A stretch of DNA of 64,000 nucleotides from Azolla caroliniana. Its lineage: Eukaryota > Polypodiophyta. How positions within the stretch are numbered: position 1 is the stretch's first letter; the number at the start of each line of letters is the position of its first letter. Below the pieces are notes generated by a model that saw only the letters and a list, made by a program, of their open reading frames with translations, did not search any database and was not told the DNA's origin. Location of the stretch: the NCBI GenBank assembly GCA_043228905.1, contig JBHGNT010000025.1:62001-126000 (forward strand). The letters run 5' to 3'. Position numbers and translations under genes: made by a program. Shown one piece after another: positions 1 through 12,366 of this stretch.

Positions 1-396
1 CTTGAGGAGGGAGTTGAGAGGAGCCCTTGAGTACATTAACATGTTCATACCTGGCGCGTGTGATATCGGATTTTTGTGTTCAAACATGCGAATCGAAGCT
101 AACAACGCTAGCTATTATATGGAACTAAAAAATCAAGATTTTGAAACTCAGGTCGAGAGATATGAAGAAATTAGCAATCTTGACGAGGGAGTTGAGAGGA
201 GCCCTTGAGTACATTAAAATGTTCATACCTGGCGCGTGTGATATCGGATTTTTCTGTTCAAACATGCGAATCGAAGCTAACAACGCTAGCTATAATATGG
301 AACTAAGAAATCAAGATTTTGAAACTCAGGTCGAGAAATATGAAGAAATTAGCAATCTTGAGGAGGGAGTTGAGAGGAGCCCTTGAGTACATTAAA

Positions 397-450
397 ATGT
401 TCATACCTGGCGCGTGTGATATCGGATTTTTGTGTTCAAACATGCGAATC
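397..450 (+). other. Conserved 54-bp monomer core
   Basis: Example of the stretch from ATGTTCATACC through GCGAATC that is almost unchanged across the array. The recurrent substitutions are GCGCG/GCTCG/GCACG, CGGA/CGTA/CGAA and TTTTTG/TTTTTC. Isolated changes include 8251 and 49547, which destroy the GATATC site, and 51161 (TTTGGTG). By contrast, the next 60 bp of the monomer carry most of the class-defining changes. Unequal conservation along a satellite monomer can mark a protein-binding or nucleosome-positioning segment. That is inference and no known motif was recognised. Confidence 0.6.
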
Positions 451-452
451 GA

Positions 453-498
453 AGCTAACAATGCTAGCTATTATATGGAACTAAAAAATCAAGATTTT
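453..498. other. Paired dyad symmetries in the monomer
   Basis: Two inverted repeats lie close together. The first is AGCTA (453-457), a 7-base spacer, then TAGCT (465-469). The second is AAAATC (485-490), AA, then GATTTT (493-498). Their centres are about 30 bp apart, close to three helical turns. The same pair recurs in nearly every class-A monomer. The spacer of the first varies while both arms usually stay intact. Short dyads are reported as a feature of centromeric satellites that lack CENP-B boxes. Whether these extrude or bind protein is not shown. Confidence 0.6.
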
Positions 499-1780
499 GA
501 AACTCAGGTCGAGAGATATGAAGAAATTAGCAATCTTGAGGAGGGAGTTGAGAGGAGCCCTTGAGTACATTAACATGTTCATACCTGGCGCGTGTGATAT
601 CGGATTTTTGTGTTCAAACATGCGAATCGAAGCTATCAACACTAGCTATTCTATGGAACTAAAAAATCAAGATTTTGAAACTCAGGTCGAGAGATATGAA
701 GAAATTAGCAATCTTGAGGAGGGAGTTGAGAGGAGCCCTTGAGTAAATTAAAATGTTCATACCTGGCGCGTGTGATATCGGATTTTTCTGTTCAAACATG
801 CGAATCGAAGCTAACAACGCTAGCTATTATATGGAACTAAAAAATCAAGATTTTGAAACTCAGGTCGAGAGATATGAAGAAATTAGCAATCTTGACGAGG
901 GAGTTGAGAGGAGCCCTTGATTACATTAAAATGTTCATACCTGGCGCGTGTGATATCGGATTTTTGTGTTCAAACATGCGAATCGAAGCTAACAACGCTA
1001 GCTATTCTATGGAACTAAAAAATCAAAATTTTGAAACTCAGGTCGAGAAATATGAAGAAATTAGCAATCTTGAGGAGGGAGTTGAGAGGAGCCCTTGAGT
1101 ACATTAAAATGTTCATACCTGGCGCGTGTGATATCGGATTTTTGTGTTCAAACATGCGAATCGAAGCTATCAACACTAGCTATTCTATGGATCTAAAAAA
1201 TCAAGATTTTGAAACTCAGGTCGAGAGATATGAAGAAATTAGCAATCTTGACGAGGGAGTTGAGAGGAGCCCTTGAGTACATTAAAATGTTCATACCTGG
1301 CGCGTGTGATATCGGATTTTTCTGTTCAAACATGCGAATCGAAGCTAACAACGCTAGCTATTGTATGGAACTAAAAAATCAAGATTTTGAAACTCAGGTC
1401 GAGAAATATGAAGAAATTAGCAATCTTGAGGAGGAAGTTGAGAGGAGCCTTTGAGTACATTAAAATGTTCATACCTGGCGCGTGTGATATCGGATTTTTG
1501 TGTTCAAACATGCGAATCGAAGCTAACAATGCTAGCTATTATATGGAACTAAAAAATCAAGATTTTGAAACTCAGGTCGAGAGATATGAAGAAATTAGCA
1601 ATCTTGAGGAGGGAGTTGAGAGGAGCCCTTGAGTACATTAAAATGTTCATACCTGGCGCGTGTGATATCGGATTTTTGTGTTCAAACATGCGAATCGAAG
1701 CTATCAACACTAGCTATTCTATGGAACTAAAAAATCAAGATTTTGAAACTCAGGTCGAGAGATATGAAGAAATTAGCAAT

Positions 1781-1958
1781 CTTGAAGAGGGAGTTGAGAG
1801 GAGCCCTTGAGTAAATTAAAATGTTCATACCTGGCTCGTGTGATATCGGATTTTTGTGTTCAAACATGCGAATCGAAGCTCACAACGCTAGCTATGATAT
1901 GGTATTAAAAAATCATGATTTTGAAATTGAGGTCGAGAGACATGAAGAAATTAGCAAT
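1781..1958 (+). repeat. Representative class-B monomer (178 bp)
   Basis: This is the second main subtype, defined by linked differences from class A. It has GAGTAAATT instead of GAGTACATT, GGCTCGTG instead of GGCGCGTG, GCTCACAACG instead of GCTAACAACG, ATGGTATTA instead of ATGGAACTA, AATCATGATTTTGAAATTGAGG instead of the AATCAAG/AACTCAGG form (read as two short blocks), and GACATG instead of GATATG. These changes travel together in most copies. Chimaeras of A heads with B tails and the reverse also occur, for example 8507-8752 and 33422-33667, consistent with recombination inside monomers. Class B is sparse at the left and common after 30 kb. Confidence 0.9.
1909..1922. other. Perfect 14-bp palindrome of class-B monomers
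   Basis: AAAATCATGATTTT equals its own reverse complement. It is the class-B form of the second dyad: one A-to-T change converts AAAATC-AA-GATTTT into an uninterrupted palindrome with a BspHI site, TCATGA. It recurs in class-B tails throughout, most densely from 30 to 50 kb. Confidence 0.85.
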
Positions 1959-4413
1959 CTTGAGGAGGGAGTTGAGAGGAGCCCTTGAGTACATTAAAAT
2001 GTTCATACCTGGCGCGTGTGATATCGGATTTTTGTGTTCAAACATGCGAATCGAAGCTAACAACGCTAGCTATGACATGGTTTTAAAAAATCAAGATTTT
2101 GAAACTCAGGTCGAGAGATATGAAGAAATTAGCAATCTTGAGGAGGGAGTTGAGAGGAGCCCTTGAGTACATTAAAATGTTCATACCTGGCGCGTGTGAT
2201 ATCGGATTTTTCTGTTCAAACATGCGAATCGAACCTAACAACGCTAGCTATGATATGGAACTAAAAAATCAAGATTTTGAAACTCAGGTCGAGAGATATG
2301 AAGAAATTAGCAATCTTGACGAGGGAGTTGAGAGGAGCCCTTGAGTACATTAAAATGTTCATACCTGGCGCGTGTGATATCGGATTTTTCTGTTCAAACA
2401 TGCGAATCGAAGCTAACAACGCTAGCTATAATATGGAACTAAAAAATCAAGATTTTGAAACTCAGGTCGAGAAATATGAAGAAATTAGCAATCTTGAGGA
2501 GGGAGTTGAGAGGAGCCCTTGAGTACATTAAAATGTTCATACCTGGCGCGTGTGATATCGGATTTTTGTGTTCAAACATGCGAATCGAAGCTAACAATGC
2601 TAGCTATTATATGGAACTAAAAAATCAAGATTTTGAAACTCAGGTCGAGAGATATGAAGAAATTAGCAATCTTGAGGAGGGAGTTGAGAGGAGCCCTTGA
2701 GTACATTAACATGTTCATACCTGGCGCGTGTGATATCGGATTTTTGTGTTCAAACATGCGAATCGAAGCTATCAACACTAGCTATTCTATGGAACTAAAA
2801 AATCAAGATTTTGAAACTCAGGTCGAGAGATATGAAGAAATTAGCAATCTTGAGGAGGGAGTTGAGAGGAGCCCTTGAGTACATTAAAATGTTCATACCT
2901 GGCGCGTGTGATATCGGATTTTTGTGTTCAAACATGCGAATCGAAGCTATCAACACTAGCTATTCTATGGAACTAAAAAATCAAGATTTTGAAACTCAGG
3001 TCGAGAGATATGAAGAAATTAGCAATCTTGAAGAGGGAGTTGAGAGGAGCCCTTGAGTAAATTAAAATGTTCATACCTGGCTCGTGTGATATCGGATTTT
3101 TGTGTTCAAACATGCGAATCGAAGCTAACAATGCTAGCTATTATATGGAACTAAAAAATCAAGATTTTGAAACTCAGGTCGAGAGATATGAAGAAATTAG
3201 CAATCTTGAGGAGGGAGTTGAGAGGAGCCCTTGAGTACATTAACATGTTCATACCTGGCGCGTGTGATATCGGATTTTTCTGTTCAAACATGCGAATCGA
3301 ACCTAACAACGCTAGCTATTATATGGAACTAAAAAATCAAGATTTTGAAACTCAGGTCGAGAGATATGAAGAAATTAGCAATCTTGACGAGGGAGTTGAG
3401 AGGAGCCCTTGAGTACATTAAAATGTTCATACCTGGCGCGTGTGATATCGGATTTTTCTGTTCAAACATGCGAATCGAAGCTAACAACGCTAGCTATAAT
3501 ATGGAACTAAAAAATCAAGATTTTGAAACTCAGGTCGAGAAATATGAAGAAATTAGCAATCTTGAGGAGGGAGTTGAGAGGAGCCCTTGAGTACATTAAA
3601 ATGTTCATACCTGGCGCGTGTGATATCGGATTTTTGTGTTCAAACATGCGAATCGAAGCTAACAATGCTAGCTATTATATGGAACTAAAAAATCAAGATT
3701 TTGAAACTCAGGTCGAGAGATATGAAGAAATTAGCAATCTTGAGGAGGGAGTTGAGAGGAGCCCTTGAGTACATTAACATGTTCATACCTGGCGCGTGTG
3801 ATATCGGATTTTTGTGTTCAAACATGCGAATCGAAGCTATCAACACTAGCTATTCTATGGAACTAAAAAATCAAGATTTTGAAACTCAGGTCGAGAGATA
3901 TGAAGAAATTAGCAATCTTGAGGAGGGAGTTGAGAGGAGCCCTTGAGTACATTAAAATGTTCATACCTGGCGCGTGTGATATCGGATTTTTGTGTTCAAA
4001 CATGCGAATCGAAGCTATCAACCCTAGCTATTCTATGGAACTAAAAAATCAAGATTTTGAAACTCAGGTCGAGAGATATGAAGAAATTAGCAATCTTGAA
4101 GAGGGAGTTGAGAGGAGCCCTTGAGTAAATTAAAATGTTCATACCTGGCTCGTGTGATATCGGATTTTTGTGTTCAAACATGCGAATCGAAGCTCACAAC
4201 GCTAGCTATGATATGGTATTAAAAAATCATGATTTTGAAATTGAGGTCGAGAGACATGAAGAAATTAGCAATCTTGAGGAGGGAGTTGAGAGGAGCCCTT
4301 GAGTACATTAAAATGTTCATACCTGGCGCGTGTGATATCGGATTTTTGTGTTCAAACATGCGAATCGAAGCTAACAACGCTAGCTATGACATGGTTTTAA
4401 AAAATCAAGATTT

Positions 4414-6617
4414 CGAAACTCAGGTCGAGAGATATGAAGAAATTAGCAATCTTGAAGAGGGAGTTGAGAGGAGCCCTTGAGTAAATTAAAATGTTCATAC
4501 CTGGCTCGTGTGATATCGGATTTTTGTGTTCAAACATGCGAATCGAAGCTCACAACGCTAGCTATGATATGGTATTAAAAAATCATGATTTTGAAATTGA
4601 GGTCGAGAGACATGAAGAAATTAGCAATCTTGAGGAGGGAGTTGAGAGGAGCCCTTGAGTACATTAAAATGTTCATACCTGGCGCGTGTGATATCGGATT
4701 TTTGTGTTCAAACATGCGAATCGAAGCTAACAACGCTAGCTATGACATGGTTTTAAAAAATCAAGATTTTGAAACTCAGGTCGAGAGATATGAAGAAATT
4801 AGCAATCTTGAGGAGGGAGTTGAGAGGAGCCCTTGAGTACATTAAAATGTTCATACCTGGCGCGTGTGATATCGGATTTTTCTGTTCAAACATGCGAATC
4901 GAACCTAACAACGCTAGCTATGATATGGAACTAAAAAATCAAGATTTTGAAACTCAGGTCGAGAGATATGAAGAAATTAGCAATCTTGACGAGGGAGTTG
5001 AGAGGAGCCCTTGAGTACATTAAAATGTTCATACCTGGCGCGTGTGATATCGGATTTTTCTGTTCAAACATGCGAATCGAAGCTAACAACGCTAGCTATA
5101 ATATGGAACTAAAAAATCAAGATTTTGAAACTCAGGTCGAGAAATATGAAGAAATTAGCAATCTTGAGGAGGGAGTTGAGAGGAGCCCTTGAGTACATTA
5201 AAATGTTCATACCTGGCGCGTGTGATATCGGATTTTTGTGTTCAAACATGCGAATCGAAGCTAACAATGCTAGCTATTATATGGAACTAAAAAATCAAGA
5301 TTTTGAAACTCAGGTCGAGAGATATGAAGAAATTAGCAATCTTGAGGAGGGAGTTGAGAGGAGCCCTTGAGTACATTAACATGTTCATACCTGGCGCGTG
5401 TGATATCGGATTTTTGTGTTCAAACATGCGAATCGAAGCTATCAACACTAGCTATTCTATGGAACTAAAAAATCAAGATTTTGAAACTCAGGTCGAGAGA
5501 TATGAAGAAATTAGCAATCTTGAGGAGGGAGTTGAGAGGAGCCCTTGAGTACATTAAAATGTTCATACCTGGCGCGTGTGATATCGGATTTTTGTGTTCA
5601 AACATGCGAATCGAAGCTATCAACACTAGCTATTCTATGGAACTAAAAAATCAAGATTTTGAAACTCAGGTCGAGAGATATGAAGAAATTAGCAATCTTG
5701 AAGAGGGAGTTGAGAGGAGCCCTTGAGTAAATTAAAATGTTCATACCTGGCTCGTGTGATATCGGATTTTTGTGTTCAAACATGCGAATCGAAGCTAACA
5801 ATGCTAGCTATTATATGGAACTAAAAAATCAAGATTTTGAAACTCAGGTCGAGAGATATGAAGAAATTAGCAATCTTGAGGAGGGAGTTGAGAGGAGCCC
5901 TTGAGTACATTAACATGTTCATACCTGGCGCGTGTGATATCGGATTTTTCTGTTCAAACATGCGAATCGAACCTAACAACGCTAGCTATTATATGGAACT
6001 AAAAAATCAAGATTTTGAAACTCAGGTCGAGAGATATGAAGAAATTAGCAATCTTGACGAGGGAGTTGAGAGGAGCCCTTGAGTACATTAAAATGTTCAT
6101 ACCTGGCGCGTGTGATATCGGATTTTTCTGTTCAAACATGCGAATCGAAGCTAACAACGCTAGCTATAATATGGAACTAAAAAATCAAGATTTTGAAACT
6201 CAGGTCGAGAAATATGAAGAAATTAGCAATCTTGAGGAGGGAGTTGAGAGGAGCCCTTGAGTACATTAAAATGTTCATACCTGGCGCGTGTGATATCGGA
6301 TTTTTGTGTTCAAACATGCGAATCGAAGCTAACAATGCTAGCTATTATATGGAACTAAAAAATCAAGATTTTGAAACTCAGGTCGAGAGATATGAAGAAA
6401 TTAGCAATCTTGAGGAGGGAGTTGAGAGGAGCCCTTGAGTACATTAACATGTTCATACCTGGCGCGTGTGATATCGGATTTTTGTGTTCAAACATGCGAA
6501 TCGAAGCTATCAACACTAGCTATTCTATGGAACTAAAAAATCAAGATTTTGAAACTCAGGTCGAGAGATATGAAGAAATTAGCAATCTTGAGGAGGGAGT
6601 TGAGAGGAGCCCTTGAG
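4414..6617 (+). repeat. 15-monomer block, copy 2 (partial, about 2.2 kb)
   Basis: This matches 1744-3947 at an offset of 2,670 bp. It ends where copy 1 continues with GAGTACATT but this copy reads GAGTAAATT (around 6617). It abuts copy 1 directly, so the two form a tandem duplication. The monomers from 6015 to 7083 also resemble 141-1209 at an offset of 5,874 bp (33 monomers), which suggests an older layer of duplication. Confidence 0.78.
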
Positions 6618-6921
6618 TAAATTAAAATGTTCATACCTGGCGCGTGTGATATCGGATTTTTCTGTTCAAACATGCGAATCGAAGCTAACAACGCTAGCTA
6701 TTATATGGAACTAAAAAATAAAGATTTTGAAACTCAGGTCGAGAGATATGAAGAAATTAGCAATCTTGACGAGGGAGTTGAGAGGAGCCCTTGAGTACAT
6801 TAAAATGTTCATACCTGGCGCGTGTGATATCGGATTTTTCTGTTCAAACATGCGAATCGAAGCTAACAACGCTAGCTATTCTATGGAACTAAAAAATCAA
6901 AATTTTGAAACTCAGGTCGAG

Positions 6922-8365
6922 AAATATGAAGAAATTAGCAATCTTGAGGAGGGAGTTGAGAGGAGCCCTTGAGTACATTAAAATGTTCATACCTGGCGCG
7001 TGTGATATCGGATTTTTGTGTTCAAACATGCGAATCGAAGCTATCAACACTAGCTATTCTATGGATCTAAAAAATCAAGATTTTGAAACTCAGGTCGAGA
7101 GATATGAAGAAATTAGCAATCTTGAGGAGGGAGTTGAGAGGAGCCCTTGAGTAAATTAAAATGTTCATACCTGGCTCGTGTGATATCGGATTTTTGTGTT
7201 CAAACATGCGAATCGAAGCTCACAACGCTAGCTATGATATGGTATTAAAAAATCATGATTTTGAAATTGAGGTCGAGAGACATGAAGAAATTAGCAATCT
7301 TGAGGAGGGAGTTGAGAGGAGCCCTTGAGTACATTAAAATGTTCATACCTGGCGCGTGTGATATCGGATTTTTGTGTTCAAACATGCGAATCGAAGCTAA
7401 CAACGCTAGCTATGACATGGTATTAAAAAATCAAGATTTTGAAACTCAGGTCGAGAGATATGAAGAAATTAGCAATCTTGAGGAGGGAGTTGAGAGGAGC
7501 CCTTGAGTACATTAAAATGTTCATACCTGGCGCGTGTGATATCGGATTTTTGTGTTCAAACATGCGAATCGAAGCTAACAATGCTAGCTATTATATGGAA
7601 CTAAAAAATCAAGATTTTGAAACTCAGGTCGAGAGATATGAAGAAATTAGCAATCTTGAGGAGGGAGTTGAGAGGAGCCCTTGAGTACATTAAAATGTTC
7701 ATACCTGGCGCGTGTGATATCGGATTTTTGTGTTCAAACATGCGAATCGAAGCTATCAACACTAGCTATTCTATGGAACTAAAAAATCAAGATTTTGAAA
7801 CTCAGGTCGAGAGATATGAAGAAATTAGCAATCTTGAGGAGGGAGTTGAGAGGAGCCCTTGAGTAAATTAAAATGTTCATACCTGGCTCGTGTGATATCG
7901 GATTTTTGTGTTCAAACATGCGAATCGAAGCTCACAACGCTAGCTATGATATGGTATTAAAAAATCATGATTTTGAAATTGAGGTCGAGAGACATGAAGA
8001 AATTAGCAATCTTGAGGAGGGAGTTGAGAGGAGCCCTTGAGTACATTAAAATGTTCATACCTGGCGCGTGTGATATCGGATTTTTGTGTTCAAACATGCG
8101 AATCGAAGCTAACAACGCTAGCTATGACATGGTATTAAAAAATCAAGATTTTGAAACTCAGGTCGAGAGATATGAAGAAATTAGCAATCTTGAGGAGGGA
8201 GTTGAGAGGAGCCCTTGAGTACATTAAAATGTTCATACCTGGCGCGTGTGCTATCGGATTTTTGTGTTCAAACATGCGAATCGAAGCTAACAACGCTAGC
8301 TATTATATGGAACTAAAAAATCAAGATTTTGAAACTCAGGTCGAGAGATATGAAGAAATTAGCAA
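6922..8365 (+). repeat. 4-monomer (712 bp) tandem duplication
   Basis: The segment 6922-7633 recurs at 7634 to about 8365. Both copies hold the order INTS-type A, class B, GAC-type A, TAT-type A. Mismatches seen include 7066 against 7778 and the unique base at 8251. Confidence 0.7.
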
Positions 8366-9459
8366 TCTTGACGAGGGAGTTGAGAGGAGCCCTTGAGTAC
8401 ATTAAAATGTTCATACCTGGCGCGTGTGATATCGGATTTTTCTGTTCAAACATGCGAATCGAAGCTAACAACGCTAGCTATTATATGGAACTAAAAAATC
8501 AAGATTTTGAAACTCAGGTCGAGAAATATGAAGAAATTAGCAATCTTGAGGAGGGAGTTGAGAGGAGCCCTTGAGTACATTAAAATGTTCATACCTGGCG
8601 CGTGTGATATCGGATTTTTGTGTTCAAACATGCGAATCGAAGCTCACAACGCTAGCTATGATATGGTATTAAAAAATCATGATTTTGAAATTGAGGTCGA
8701 GAGACATGAAGAAATTAGCAATCTTGAGGAGGGAGTTGAGAGGAGCCCTTGAGTACATTAAAATGTTCATACCTGGCACGTGTGATATCGGATTTTTGTG
8801 TTCAAACATGCGAATCGAAGCTAACAACGCTAGCTATGACATGGTTTTAAAAAATCAAGATTTTGAAACTCAGGTCGAGAGATATGAAGAAATTAGCAAT
8901 CTTGAGGAGGGAGTTGAGAGGAGCCCTTGAGTACATTAAAATGTTCATACCTGGCGCGTGTGATATCGGATTTTTCTGTTCAAACATGCGAATCGAACCT
9001 AACAACGCTAGCTATTATATGGAACTAAAAAATCAAGATTTTGAAACTCAGGTCGAGAGATATGAAGAAATTAGCAATCTTGAGGAGGGAGTTGAGAGGA
9101 GCCCTTGAGTACATTAAAATGTTCATACCTGGCGCGTGTGATATCGGATTTTTCTGTTCAAACATGCGAATCGAAGCTCACAACGCTAGCTATGATATGG
9201 TATTAAAAAATCAAGATTTTGAAATTGAGGTCGAGAGACATGAAGAAATTAGCAATCTTGAGGAGGGAGTTGAGAGGAGCCCTTGAGTACATTAAAATGT
9301 TCATACCTGGCGCGTGTGATATCGGATTTTTGTGTTCAAACATGCGAATCGAAGCTAACAACGCTAGCTATGACATGGTATTAAAAAATCAAGATTTTGA
9401 AACTCAGGTCGAGAGATATGAAGAAATTAGCAATCTTGAGGAGGGAGTTGAGAGGAGCC

Positions 9460-12366
9460 CTTGAGTACATTAAAATGTTCATACCTGGCGCGTGTGATAT
9501 CGGACTTTTCTGTTGAAACATGCGAATCGAACCTAACAACGCTAGCTATGATATGGAACTAAAAAATCAAGATTTTGAAACTCAGGTCGAGAGATATAAA
9601 GAAATTAGCAATCTTGAGGAGGGAGTTGACAGGAGCCCTTGAGTACATTAAAATGTTCATACCTGGCGCGTGTGATATCGGATTTTTGTGTTCAAACATG
9701 CGAATCGAAGCTATCAACGCTAGCTATTGTATGGAACTAAAAAATCAAGATTTTGAAACTCAGGTCGAGAAATATGAAGAAATTAGCAATCTTGAGGAGG
9801 GAGTTGAGAGGAGCCCTTGAGTACATTAAAATGTTCATACCTGGCGCGTGTGATATCGGATTTTTGTGTTCAAACATGCGAATCGAAGCTCACAACGCTA
9901 GCTATTCTATGGTATTAAAAAATCATGATTTTGAAATTCAGGTCGAGAGACATGAAGAAATTAGCAATCTTGAGGAGGGAGTTGAGAGGAGCCCTTGAGT
10001 ACATTAAAATGTTCATACCTGGCGCGTGTGATATCGGATTTTTGTGTTCAAACATGCGAATCGAAGCTAACAACGCTAGCTATTATATGGAACTAAAAAA
10101 TCAAGATTTTGAAACTCAGGTCGAGAGATATAAAGAAATTAGCAATCTTGAGGAGGGAGTTGACAGGAGCCCTTGAGTACATTAAAATGTTCATACCTGG
10201 CGCGTGTGATATCGGATTTTTGTGTTCAAACATGCGAATCGAAGCTAACAACGCTAGCTATGACATGGTTTTAAAAAATCAAGATTTTGAAACTCAGGTC
10301 GAGAGATATGAAGAAATTAGCAATCTTGAGGAGGGAGTTGAGAGGAGCCCTTGAGTACATTAAAATGTTCATACCTGGCGCGTGTGATATCGGATTTTTC
10401 TGTTCAAACATGCGAATCGAAGCTAACAACGCTAGCTATTATATGGAACTAAAAAATCAAGATTTTGAAACTCAGGTCGAGAAATATGAAGAAATTACCT
10501 AATTTGACGACTGAGTTGAGACGACCTAGTAGGTAAATTAAAATGTTCATACCTGGCTCGTGTGATATCGGATTTTTGTGTTCAAACATGCGAATCGAAC
10601 CTAACAACGCTAGCTATGATATGGAACTAAAAAATCAAGATTTTGAAACTCAGGTCGAGAGATATAAAGAAATTAGCAATCTTGAGGAGGGAGTTGACAG
10701 GAGCCCTTGAGTACATTAAAATGTTCATACCTGGCGCGTGTGATATCGGATTTTTGTGTTCAAACATGCGAATCGAAGCTATCAACGCTAGCTATTGTAT
10801 GGAACTAAAAAATCAAGATTTTGAAACTCAGGTCGAGAAATATGAAGAAATTAGCAATCTTGAGGAGGGAGTTGAGAGGAGCCCTTGAGTACATTAAAAT
10901 GTTCATACCTGGCGCGTGTGATATCGGATTTTTGTGTTCAAACATGCGAATCGAAGCTCACAACGCTAGCTATTCTATGGTATTAAAAAATCATGATTTT
11001 GAAATTGAGGTCGAGAGACATGAAGAAATTAGCAATCTTGAGGAGGGAGTTGAGAGGAGCCCTTGAGTACATTAAAATGTTCATACCTAGCGCGTGTGAT
11101 ATCGGATTTTTGTGTTCAAACATGCGAATCGAAGCTAACAATGCTAGCTATTATATGGAACTAAAAAATCAAGATTTTGAAACTCAGGTCGAGAGATATA
11201 AAGAAATTAGCAATCTTGAGGAGGGAGTTGACACGAGCCCTTGAGTACATTAAAATGTTCATACCTGGCGCGTGTGATATCGGACTTTTCTGTTCAAACA
11301 TGCGAATCGAACCTAACAACGCTAGCTATGATATGGAACTAAAAAATCAAGATTTTGAAACTCAGGTCGAGAGATATAAAGAAATTAGCAATCTTGAGGA
11401 GGGAGTTGACAGGAGCCCTTGAGTACATTAAAATGTTCATACCTGGCGCGTGTGATATCGGATTTTTGTGTTCAAACATGCGAATCGAAGCTATCAACGC
11501 TAGCTGTTGTATGGAACTAAAAAATCAAGATTTTGAAACTCAGGTCGAGAAATATGAAGAAATTAGCAATCTTGAGGAGGGAGTTGAGAGGAGCCCTTGA
11601 GTACATTAAAATGTTCATACCTGGCGCGTGTGATATCGGATTTTTCTGTTCAAACATGCGAATCGAAGCTCACAACGCTAGCTATTCTATGGTATTAAAA
11701 AATCATGATTTTGAAATTGAGGTCGAGAGACATGAAGAAATTAGCAATCTTGAGGAGGGAGTTGAGAGGAGCCCTTGAGTACATTAAAATGTTCATACCT
11801 GGCGCGTGTGATATCGGATTTTTGTGTTCAAACATGCGAATCGAAGCTAACAATGCTAGCTATTATATGGAACTAAAAAATCAAGATTTTGAAACTCAGG
11901 TCGAGAGATATAAAGAAATTAGCAATCTTGAGGAGGGAGTTGACAGGAGCCCTTGAGTACATTAAAATGTTCATACCTGGCGCGTGTGATATCGGATTTT
12001 TGTGTTCAAACATGCGAATCGAAGCTAACAACGCTAGCTATGACATGGTTTTAAAAAATCAAGATTTTGAAACTCAGGTCGAGAGATATGAAGAAATTAG
12101 CAATCTTGAGGAGGGAGTTGAGAGGAGCCCTTGAGTACATTAAAATGTTCATACCTGGCGCGTGTGATATCGGATTTTTCTGTTCAAACATGCGAATCGA
12201 AGCTAACAACGCTAGCTATTATATGGAACTAAAAAATCAAGATTTTGAAACTCAGGTCGAGAAATATGAAGAAATTACCTAATTTGACGACTGAGTTGAG
12301 ACGACCTAGTAGGTAAATTAAAATGTTCATACCTGGCTCGTGTGATATCGGATTTTTGTGTTCAAA
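9460..12366 (+). repeat. 10-monomer offset repeat (1,780 bp) with 6- and 4-monomer sub-repeats
   Basis: About 1.1 kb at 9460-10586 matches 11240-12366 at an offset of 1,780 bp, including the GATATAAAG tail, the CGGACTTTTC monomer and the first two ACCTAGTAGGT junctions (10524 and 12304). Shorter similarities at 1,068 bp (9575 to 10643) and 712 bp (10643 to 11355) show nested duplication. The copies carry single differences, for example the GTTGAAAC change near 9515 in copy 1 only. After the second junction the downstream monomer has lost one base (177 bp), while the first has GAATCGAACC and is full length. Confidence 0.72.
10490..10549 (+). repeat. Divergent junction segment with ACCTAGTAGGT (first of 19)
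   Basis: Here the usual ATTAGCAATCTTGAGGAGG head is replaced by ATTACCTAATTTGACGACTG, and GAGGAGCCCTTGAGTAC by GACGACCTAGTAGGTAAATT. ACCTA-G-TAGGT is a perfect 5-bp inverted repeat with a 1-base spacer (10524-10534). The same motif starts at 12304, 13549, 14972, 22447, 33304, 35617, 37218, 38108, 39176, 40956, 42736, 44516, 49325, 52176, 54134, 56447, 58048 and 58937. It is the most divergent monomer type but keeps register at 178 bp. None is seen before 10.5 kb. Confidence 0.88.

Larger units (their letters stand above)
357..534 (+). repeat. Representative class-A monomer (178 bp)
   Basis: This is a typical copy of the commonest type. Landmarks in order: a purine-rich head (357-385), the class-A head GAGTACATTAAAATG (385-399), a nearly invariant core (397-450) containing the EcoRV site GATATC (418-423), a 5-bp hairpin motif AGCTA/TAGCT (453-469) with a NheI site GCTAGC, and an A-tract followed by CAAGATTTT (483-498). 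The tail reads GAAACTCAGGTCGAGAGATATG. Common class-A variants change the loop (AACAACGC, AACAATGC, ATCAACAC), the three bases after CTAGCTAT (TAT, TCT, GAC, GAT, AAT, TGT) and the core base TTTTTG or TTTTTC. Confidence 0.93.
1744..4413 (+). repeat. 15-monomer block, copy 1 (2,670 bp)
   Basis: The order of variants here recurs exactly 2,670 bp (15 x 178) downstream, including the class-B monomer near 1781, the GAACCTAAC monomer, the TATAATATGG monomer and the TTAACATG variants. Within it a 6-monomer (1,068 bp) sub-repeat is visible: the monomers at 2277-2811 resemble those at 3345-3879. The left limit is set by the last mismatch with copy 2 (GATTTTG against GATTTCG). Limits were read by eye. 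Confidence 0.8.

Noticed and set aside
357-534. Phased A-tract DNA bending element
   Set aside because: The A6 and T4/T5 tracts exist but are only two or three per monomer and not regularly spaced at about 10.5 bp. Curvature cannot be claimed by eye.
10524-10534. ACCTAGTAGGT as a transcription terminator or recombinase attachment site
   Set aside because: The stem is only 5 bp with a 1-base loop and no T-run, and no integrase or mobile gene is near. It is better described as a divergent monomer segment.
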